5,463 nt of DNA. It comes from Clostridium_AM sp964554365 (GTDB taxonomy: Bacteria; Bacillota; Clostridia; Clostridiales; Clostridiaceae). Both the position numbers and the translations under genes were made by a program. Each line of letters begins with the position of its first letter. Position 1 is the stretch's first letter. Under the pieces are notes generated by a model. The model did not search any database, was not told the origin of the DNA, and was given only the letters and a program-made list of their open reading frames with translations. Of this stretch, positions 1-3,415 are shown in pieces. The stretch is from the NCBI GenBank assembly GCA_964554365.1, contig CAZKOJ010000217.1, positions 1 to 5,463 on the forward strand. Reading direction: 5' to 3'.

Positions 1-109
1 ATTATTTCTAACAAATTCTTATAATTAAAAGGGCTATCGCCTTAAAATCTTTTTTGTGGCGAAAGTTCTAAAATAATAGATATTATTCTTAGATTTAAAA
101 AATAGGTAT

Positions 110-138
110 TTTAATGAACACTATAGTAATTCATTAAA
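110..138. promoter_or_regulatory. Dyad-symmetric candidate operator upstream of the structured RNA region
   Basis: TTTAATGAA (110-118) is repeated as a perfect inverted copy, TTCATTAAA (130-138). The arm centres lie 20 bp apart, about two helical turns. The spacer contains ACTATAGT (120-127), itself a perfect palindrome, so almost the whole 29 bp is symmetric. This suits a dimeric DNA-binding protein, or a 9-bp hairpin if transcribed. It lies just before a weak promoter-like sequence and overlaps the place where a -35 box would sit. No family operator was recognised, and AT-rich DNA makes short palindromes by chance, so the role is inferred. Confidence 0.35.
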
Positions 139-161
139 CATAACACTTATATTTATATAAA
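133..161 (+). promoter_or_regulatory. Weak promoter candidate for structured RNA domain A
   Basis: TATAAA (156-161) matches the sigma-A -10 consensus at five of six bases. The hexamer 17 bp upstream, ATTAAA (133-138), is a poor -35. Transcription from here would start near 167-170, a few bases before the first stable hairpin of domain A at 177. That position is the main support. The -35 overlap with the right arm of the 110-138 dyad would fit a regulated promoter. Similar AT-rich hexamers occur by chance nearby. Confidence 0.3.
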
Positions 162-176
162 CAGAGTTTTTATTTT

Positions 177-347
177 CAGGTGGGGTTTTAATCCCATCTG
201 AAGCTTAGAAATCGTTATCCAGGGACGTAGCGACTCTAAATCTCTATCTTTTAGAAGATGGAGATTTAGAGTCGGTAGTCATCGGACAAAATCTAAGCAA
301 TTAAGTTTTCCCTGCCTAACGGCATGCGGGCTTATTAGCCCTAGGCA
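177..347 (+). ncRNA. Structured noncoding RNA candidate, domain A
   Basis: This is a non-coding stretch with a chain of strong stems. Hairpin 1 pairs 177-184 with 193-200 (8 bp, one G-U). A closing helix pairs GCTTAGA (203-209) with TCTAAGC (292-298). Inside it an internal loop (210-230 and 275-291) leads to an 18-bp stem, 231-248 with 257-274, one G-U, loop TTTTAGAA. At the 3' end, TGCCT (313-317) pairs with AGGCA (343-347) around GGGCT/AGCCC (328-332/337-341, tetraloop TATT). TGCC/GGCA (313-316/321-324) is an alternative pairing. The internal loop holds two GGAC words. No ORF longer than a few codons exists here, and the region is richer in G+C than its flanks. The strand is chosen from the promoter-like sequence and is uncertain, because the stems would also form in the antisense. 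Known clostridial classes such as raiA RNA, OLE, T-box, c-di-GMP riboswitches and tmRNA were considered. I cannot assign any from memory of their consensus, and raiA remains untested rather than excluded. Confidence 0.55.
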
Positions 348-382
348 TAAAAAATGGAATTATATATGTAAAAGTATATTTA

Positions 383-631
383 ACGCAAAATTTAGAGTGG
401 ACAGAAGCTTAAATATATTGTGAAGAAAAACTTAGAGTGAATTTAGAAGGCCTTATGCTTCACGTTTTAAAACTACCGTAATTTAAATCAGGACGATTTA
501 AGCCACGAGGAGCCCAGGACGGGCTGATCGAGTGGGTAGGTAGTTTTAAATAAGTGAAGCATTAGGCCTTCTTAATAAACGGACGGTTTTTTGAATAATA
601 TATTCAAGCGTAGGCCACTCTAAATTTGCGT
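383..631 (+). ncRNA. Large nested structured RNA candidate, domain B
   Basis: One 249-nt element closes on itself. Helix 1 pairs 383-400 with 615-631 (17 bp, one bulged A). Helix 2 pairs 407-419 with 597-609 (12 of 13). A near-symmetric bubble of about 25 nt per side (420-444 and 573-596) follows. Helix 3 pairs 445-463 with 554-572 (18 of 19), and after a small internal loop helix 4 pairs 466-477 with 539-550 (12 bp). The head is a three-way junction with hairpins 482-489/495-502 and 503-506/532-535 plus 511-515/521-525. Both hairpins end in the same pentaloop, AGGAC, closed by C-G. CGAG (506-509) opposite CGAG (529-532) would form tandem sheared G-A pairs. The 3' bubble strand can itself form AAAC-GGACG-GTTT (577-589) followed by a T run. 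There is no ORF. The long helices and the G+C-rich head in AT-rich DNA argue for a functional RNA. The strand is inferred and the family is not recognised. Domains A and B could be one transcript. Confidence 0.6.
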
Positions 632-644
632 GGTAATTCGCTTA

Positions 645-989
645 TTAGAGGGATCTATTTTTCACCCTAGAAAATACAGCTATAGAAACTGCTATAAGTG
701 CTAAATATATAAAAGTATACATAATAGGTACTAACCCAGCTGTATAAAAATATTTTAACCATATAAAAATAGCAAGAGAAACTACTGCCCAAAAAAGAGA
801 AACATAACTCATGTTTTTATTTCTATGTCTCCAACTATCAGGATCTTTCATCTTACCTATTATTTCTTTCCTTGTAGTACTGTCTGATGAAGTTTTTGTA
901 ACCAATAATTTAAAGTATAAATAAAATGCAATGGAAATTATAGAAATGGATAAAAATAAATATGACAACGATATACTTGTAATAGACAT
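645..989 (-). CDS. Small three-helix membrane protein of unknown function
   Basis: This encodes 114 residues starting MSITSISLSY. The start is the ATG at 987-989, because AAAGGAG (complement of 999-1005) lies 9 nt upstream. An in-frame ATG at 1103 would add 38 residues without a comparable ribosome binding site. Three hydrophobic segments are visible: about 5-29, 61-81 and 86-106. Between the first two lies a polar, charged stretch (about 31-60) containing KMKDPDSWRHRN, the most distinctive motif. The C-terminus ends in basic residues (RVKNRS). There is no obvious cleavable signal peptide; helix 1 looks like an anchor. I do not recognise a named family and assign no function. Similar short membrane proteins are common in clostridia. 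The stop codon lies only 13 bp from the right arm of RNA domain B, so read-through would produce antisense to that RNA. No convincing terminator is seen after the stop. Confidence 0.75.
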   Translation of the reverse strand: MSITSISLSYLFLSISIISIAFYLYFKLLVTKTSSDSTTRKEIIGKMKDPDSWRHRNKNMSYVSLFWAVVSLAIFIWLKYFYTAGLVPIMYTFIYLALIAVSIAVFSRVKNRSL

Positions 990-998
990 TAAAAAGCA

Positions 999-1005
999 CT
1001 CCTTT
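999..1005 (-). promoter_or_regulatory. Ribosome binding site deciding the start of the membrane protein
   Basis: On the minus strand this reads AAAGGAG, a near-perfect Shine-Dalgarno sequence, with a 9-nt spacer to the ATG at 987-989. It fixes the start at that codon rather than the upstream in-frame ATG at 1103. Confidence 0.8.
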
Positions 1006-1080
1006 ATTAAAAATTTTATTACTAATAGTTTAACCAAAAAATAAAAAATAACTATTCTTTTATAATCTGAAACCGTAATA

Positions 1081-1139
1081 AGGTATCTGAAAGAAAATAA
1101 CAAGTCAAAGATTCTGATAATATTTTTTTGAAGATACCT
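1081..1139. other. Long imperfect hairpin in the divergent intergenic region
   Basis: AGGTATCT (1081-1088) pairs perfectly with AGATACCT (1132-1139). After a GA/GA mismatch (1089-1090 against 1130-1131), 1091-1099 pairs with 1121-1129 (9 bp, one G-U), leaving a loop of about 21 nt. On the plus strand the mismatch would be a tandem sheared G-A motif. Neither side has a proper terminator T-tract. It may be a leader structure of the minus-strand membrane protein gene, a protein-binding dyad, or a remnant. On the minus strand TTGACT (1103-1108) in the loop resembles a -35 box, but the hexamer 17 bp downstream (TACCTT) is a poor -10. Confidence 0.4.
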
Positions 1140-1219
1140 GAGGTTAGTGGAGTTATGAAATGCTTTAAAATAGATTCCTAGAAAACGGAGTGAAAATTTA
1201 AAAAATTTAGTTAATTACG

Positions 1220-1248
1220 TTTATTTTTATTAACAAATATTGTATAAT
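1220..1248 (+). promoter_or_regulatory. Promoter candidate for the small Cys-rich protein gene
   Basis: TATAAT (1243-1248) is a perfect -10 box. The hexamer 17 bp upstream, TTTATT (1220-1225), is a weak -35. Transcription would begin near 1255, giving a leader of roughly 35 nt that contains the GAGGAGAGG ribosome binding site (1274-1282). Position and -10 quality support it; the poor -35 limits certainty. Confidence 0.5.
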
Positions 1249-1291
1249 GGAATTGGTTAATCTATGAGTTTTTGAGGAGAGGGTGTATGTT

Positions 1292-1513
1292 ATGACTGAA
1301 TGTCCTTTTTTATCAAGTTATGATAGTGTTGAAGAATGTTTTAAAGAATGTGCTTTATATAACTATAAAGGTACAGGGGGTGCTTGTCCTTTTCAAAATC
1401 TTACTGAATACAAAATAATAAAAATAGATTATAAAGAAGGGATAGAATCTGTTGAGAAAGATTTAAGGTTTATTAAGGATTGTTACGTTGAAATGCATAA
1501 AGAATATTTATAA
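1292..1513 (+). CDS. Small conserved-type clostridial protein with paired CPF cysteine motifs
   Basis: This encodes 73 residues, MTECPFLSSYD to HKEYL. The ATG at 1292 is chosen because GAGGAGAGG (1274-1282) ends 9 nt before it. An in-frame GTG at 1283 overlaps that site, and the ATG at 1287 is out of frame and stops after two codons. Cysteines are at 4, 16, 20, 32 and 64. The first four have a mirror-like spacing, C-x11-C-x3-C-x11-C. The outer two each begin a Cys-Pro-Phe triplet (4-6 and 32-34), and the middle two lie in EECFKECALY. This suggests a metal or Fe-S site or a redox module, but that is inference. The second half (about 39-73) is charged and probably helical. There is no signal peptide or membrane segment, so it is likely cytoplasmic. 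I recall similar short hypothetical proteins in clostridia but no established function. It appears monocistronic and is followed by a hairpin and terminator. Confidence 0.82.
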   Translation: MTECPFLSSYDSVEECFKECALYNYKGTGGACPFQNLTEYKIIKIDYKEGIESVEKDLRFIKDCYVEMHKEYL

Positions 1514-1563
1514 AAAACTAAATTTAAGTATATATGTAATAAATAGTTCAGCTGGGACAAGTA

Positions 1564-1616
1564 TTAATTGACAGTTCATAGTGAAAGCTAAATTTTCAAT
1601 GTGAACTGTCAATTAA
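1564..1616. repeat. Long hairpin between convergent genes, possible dispersed intergenic repeat
   Basis: TTAATTGACAGTTCA (1564-1578) pairs perfectly with TGAACTGTCAATTAA (1602-1616). The stem continues inward through T-G, A-T, one mismatch and TGAAA/TTTCA (1582-1586/1594-1598) around a 7-nt loop, about 22 pairs in all. Neither side has a terminator-like T run. TTGACAGTTCA-type words resemble intergenic repeats that I recall from some Clostridium genomes; that is memory, not a search. It lies between two converging genes, so it could also strengthen termination. Confidence 0.55.
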
Positions 1617-1637
1617 AAAATTGCTTAGCAATTTTTT
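1615..1637. terminator. Bidirectional intrinsic terminator shared by convergent genes
   Basis: AAAAAATTGC (1615-1624) pairs with GCAATTTTTT (1628-1637) around a TTA loop. The plus strand ends in six Ts and the minus strand also ends in six Ts, so it can end transcription in both directions. It follows the small Cys-rich gene on the plus strand and overlaps the first bases of the pncB stop codon (1636-1638) on the minus strand. The stem is AT-rich with only a two-base G-C core per arm, so efficiency may be moderate. The longer hairpin at 1564-1616 shares its edge. Confidence 0.7.
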
Positions 1638-3123
1638 ACTTTTCCTCATATGTATCTGAATATTTGTGAAGTAAGTCTTGTTTTAAATCCCATAATTTTT
1701 TTGATAAGTCTACATAATAATGATGGGGATTTTCAAACCTTAAAACCTCAGGCCACATTTTTGATGTTTCTTCTTGGGCTATGTTTTTAATTTCCATAAC
1801 ATCAGGACTTTCATAAACTGGCATTCCTTTATCGAAAATTTTTACCATTAATTCTCTTACATAATAATCTTTAATTTTTTTCTTTTTCCATGTATAAATG
1901 GGGTCAAATATTTCAATAGGATCATTTCCATTTATTACTTCATCATTTAATGTTATTAAATCTGCAACAGCTTTATTTTCTTTTTTATCGTATATTCTAT
2001 ATATTTTTTTAAATCCTGGATTGGTTATTTTTTCTTCATTTTCACTTATTTTTATTTTAGGAATTATATTTCCAATAGGATCTTCTATAGCTGATAATTT
2101 ATATACACCGCCAAATACTGGTTCGGATCTTGCCGTAATCAATCTTTCTCCTACACCAAGAGAGTCAATTTGAGCACCTTGACTTAAAACATCTCTTATA
2201 ATAAATTCATCAAGAGAGTTTGAAATAACAATTTGCACATCAGTAAACCCTGCTTCATCAAGAATTTCTCTGCATTTTTTAGTAAGNNNNNNNNNNATGT
2301 CACCACTATCTATTCTTACAGCCTTAGGTCTATATCCCTTAGGAAGTAAAATTTCATTAAATACCTTTATGGCATTAGGTAAACCGGATTTAAGCACATT
2401 GTAAGTATCTATTAAAAGGACACAGTTGTCAGGGTATACATCAGCCCAAGCTTTAAAAGAATCATATTCAGTTGGGAAAAGTTGTATCCAACTGTGAGCC
2501 ATAGTTCCTGATGCTGGTACTCCAAACATTTCCTCTGCAATAGTACATGCAGTAGAGGCACATCCTCCAATAATAGCAGCTCTTGCTCCATAAATGGCGC
2601 CATCATATCCTTGAGCCCTTCTAGAACCAAATTCCATTACAGGTCTTCCTTCTGCTGCTCGGCATATTCTATTAGCTTTTGTAGCTATTAATGTTTGATG
2701 ATTTATAGTAAGCAGTATCATAGTTTCTACAAACTGCGCCTGGATAGCAGGCCCCTTAACTGTAATCAAAGGTTCGTTAGGGAAAACAGGGTTTCCTTCA
2801 GGAATAGCCCATACATCACAGGAGAACTGAAAATTTCTTAAATAATCTAGGAATTCTTTAGAAAATAGATTTTTACCTTCTAGGTATTCAATATCATCTT
2901 TTGAAAATTTAAGGTTAGATAGATATTCTATAACCTGCTGAACGCCGGCCATAATGCAATATCCACCGCCATCAGGTATTCTTCTAAAGAACATATCAAA
3001 ATAGGCTACAGTATTACCCATATCGCTGTCTAAATACCCATTACCCATAGTTAATTCATAAAAATCAACTAACATAGTAAGGTTCCTTCCAGTTCTTATG
3101 TCGAAATTCTTAGTGTATTCCAT
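1636..3123 (-). CDS. pncB: Nicotinate phosphoribosyltransferase
   Basis: The enzyme makes nicotinate mononucleotide from nicotinate and PRPP with ATP hydrolysis, the entry step of the Preiss-Handler route to NAD. It is cytoplasmic. With the gap as written it has 495 residues, about the usual length for the B. subtilis YueK-like type. Family landmarks in order are DFYELTMGNGYL (20-31), FFRRIPDGGGY (45-55), EFGSRRAQGYDGAIYGARAA (164-183), GTMAHSW (206-212), LLIDTYN (236-242), IDSGD (271-275), SNSLDEF (301-307), GVGERLIT (323-330) and PVFGGVYKL (335-343). His210 in GTMAHS is the likely counterpart of the phosphorylated histidine known from this family. A C-terminal NAPRTase domain follows. The start is the ATG at 3121-3123, since AGAGGAGA (complement of 3131-3138) lies 7 nt upstream; an in-frame ATG at 3189 lacks one. 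The N-run at 2287-2296 hides residues 276-279. The gene is convergent with the small Cys-rich gene and divergent from the helicase gene. Confidence 0.96.
   Translation of the reverse strand: MEYTKNFDIRTGRNLTMLVDFYELTMGNGYLDSDMGNTVAYFDMFFRRIPDGGGYCIMAGVQQVIEYLSNLKFSKDDIEYLEGKNLFSKEFLDYLRNFQFSCDVWAIPEGNPVFPNEPLITVKGPAIQAQFVETMILLTINHQTLIATKANRICRAAEGRPVMEFGSRRAQGYDGAIYGARAAIIGGCASTACTIAEEMFGVPASGTMAHSWIQLFPTEYDSFKAWADVYPDNCVLLIDTYNVLKSGLPNAIKVFNEILLPKGYRPKAVRIDSGDXXXXLTKKCREILDEAGFTDVQIVISNSLDEFIIRDVLSQGAQIDSLGVGERLITARSEPVFGGVYKLSAIEDPIGNIIPKIKISENEEKITNPGFKKIYRIYDKKENKAVADLITLNDEVINGNDPIEIFDPIYTWKKKKIKDYYVRELMVKIFDKGMPVYESPDVMEIKNIAQEETSKMWPEVLRFENPHHYYVDLSKKLWDLKQDLLHKYSDTYEEK
2287..2296. 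other. Assembly gap (10 Ns) inside pncB
   Basis: Ten undetermined bases fall just after the IDSGD motif. The frame is kept across the run, and the first hidden codon reads ATN (Ile or Met). In related enzymes, as I recall them, SGD is followed by Leu/Ile-Ala-Tyr and then Leu-Ser/Thr-Lys-Lys, which would need 7 unknown bases rather than 10. The run may be a placeholder length rather than a measured one. It should not be read as an insertion or pseudogene. Confidence 0.9.
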
Positions 3124-3130
3124 GGTTAAA

Positions 3131-3138
3131 TCTCCTCT
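3131..3138 (-). promoter_or_regulatory. Ribosome binding site deciding the pncB start
   Basis: On the minus strand this reads AGAGGAGA, with 7 nt to the ATG at 3121-3123. It selects the start giving MEYTKNFDIR over the upstream in-frame ATG at 3189, whose extra 22 residues look like translated leader (MCIYIIIVN). Confidence 0.8.
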
Positions 3139-3169
3139 ATACGTTTTAATTATATTAATAAGGTTAACA

Positions 3170-3175
3170 ATTATA
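3170..3175 (-). promoter_or_regulatory. Candidate -10 box of pncB
   Basis: The minus strand reads TATAAT here, about 47 bp from the pncB start codon. No good -35 lies 17 bp upstream (AGTATT), so the promoter may need an activator or be weak. A second TATAAT on the same strand (3149-3154) also lacks a -35. The inverted repeat at 3181-3223 covers the -35 zone of the first one. Confidence 0.35.
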
Positions 3176-3180
3176 ATGTA

Positions 3181-3223
3181 TATACACATTGTAATACTTT
3201 ACTAAAATTATTACAATAGTATA
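3181..3223. promoter_or_regulatory. Large inverted repeat, candidate operator for pncB
   Basis: ATTGTAATA (3188-3196) is matched by a perfect inverted TATTACAAT (3209-3217), centre to centre 21 bp. The symmetry continues outward with TATAC (3181-3185) and GTATA (3219-3223), off register by one base. The element lies 58-100 bp upstream of the pncB start and overlaps the expected -35 region of its promoter, which fits a dimeric regulator. Niacin-responsive repressors such as NiaR control this pathway in some Firmicutes, but I cannot confirm that this matches their site. It may also act on the divergent helicase gene about 190 bp away. Confidence 0.45.
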
Positions 3224-3360
3224 GGATAAACCTGATTATATAATTTAGAAAATTTAGAAAAGCTATGTAATTTAAGCGTATTTTATAAAATATAGGTAGT
3301 AATTACATAAACATATTATATGAATATCATTTAAAATATATTAAAGAATATCCGTTAGTG

Positions 3361-3377
3361 GAGAGGGGTAGCCTCTC
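3361..3377 (+). promoter_or_regulatory. Leader hairpin upstream of the helicase gene
   Basis: GAGAGG (3361-3366) pairs with CCTCTC (3372-3377) around a 5-nt loop, GGTAG. The next bases are TTGATTGG, so this is not a terminator. The same CCTCTC can pair instead with GAGGGG (3402-3407), part of the helicase ribosome binding site, giving two exclusive folds. If transcribed, this could tune translation, but the stems are short and the transcript start is unknown. Confidence 0.35.
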
Positions 3378-3415
3378 TTGATTGGTATATCTATATTATA
3401 CGAGGGGGAAAGGAA

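Noticed and set aside
33..63. Possible hairpin TCGCC/GGCGA with a T run inside
   Set aside because: Only a 5-bp stem with a 17-nt loop, and the T run is in the loop rather than after the stem, so it is not a terminator.
72..87. AATAATA/TATTATT palindrome
   Set aside because: Pure A/T except for one G, with a loop too short for a hairpin; expected by chance in such DNA.
577..592. AAAC-GGACG-GTTTTTT as an intrinsic terminator
   Set aside because: The stem is only 4 bp and it lies inside the larger domain B fold, upstream of the closing helices. It is noted as an alternative hairpin instead.
593..609. TTGAATA/TATTCAA local hairpin
   Set aside because: It competes with helix 2 of domain B, has a 3-nt loop and only weak pairs, and has no T-tract after it on either strand.
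160..640. T-box, tmRNA, RNase P, SRP, group II intron or c-di-GMP riboswitch
   Set aside because: The hallmark sequences (T-box anti-terminator motif, tmRNA ends, intron domain V, conserved riboswitch cores) were looked for and not seen. There is no downstream same-strand gene to be a riboswitch target.
1155..1181. Eight-codon ORF starting ATGAAATGC
   Set aside because: Too short, with GGAG only 2 nt before the ATG; no support for translation.
1898..2173. Plus-strand open frame of about 91 codons
   Set aside because: It lies antisense within pncB, whose family motifs are unambiguous, and its hydrophobic composition is what the complement of this gene would give. No ribosome binding site.
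2412..2630. Minus-strand open frame of 72 codons in another frame of pncB
   Set aside because: It overlaps the conserved GTMAHS and EFGSRR region of PncB on the same strand and has no independent start signal.
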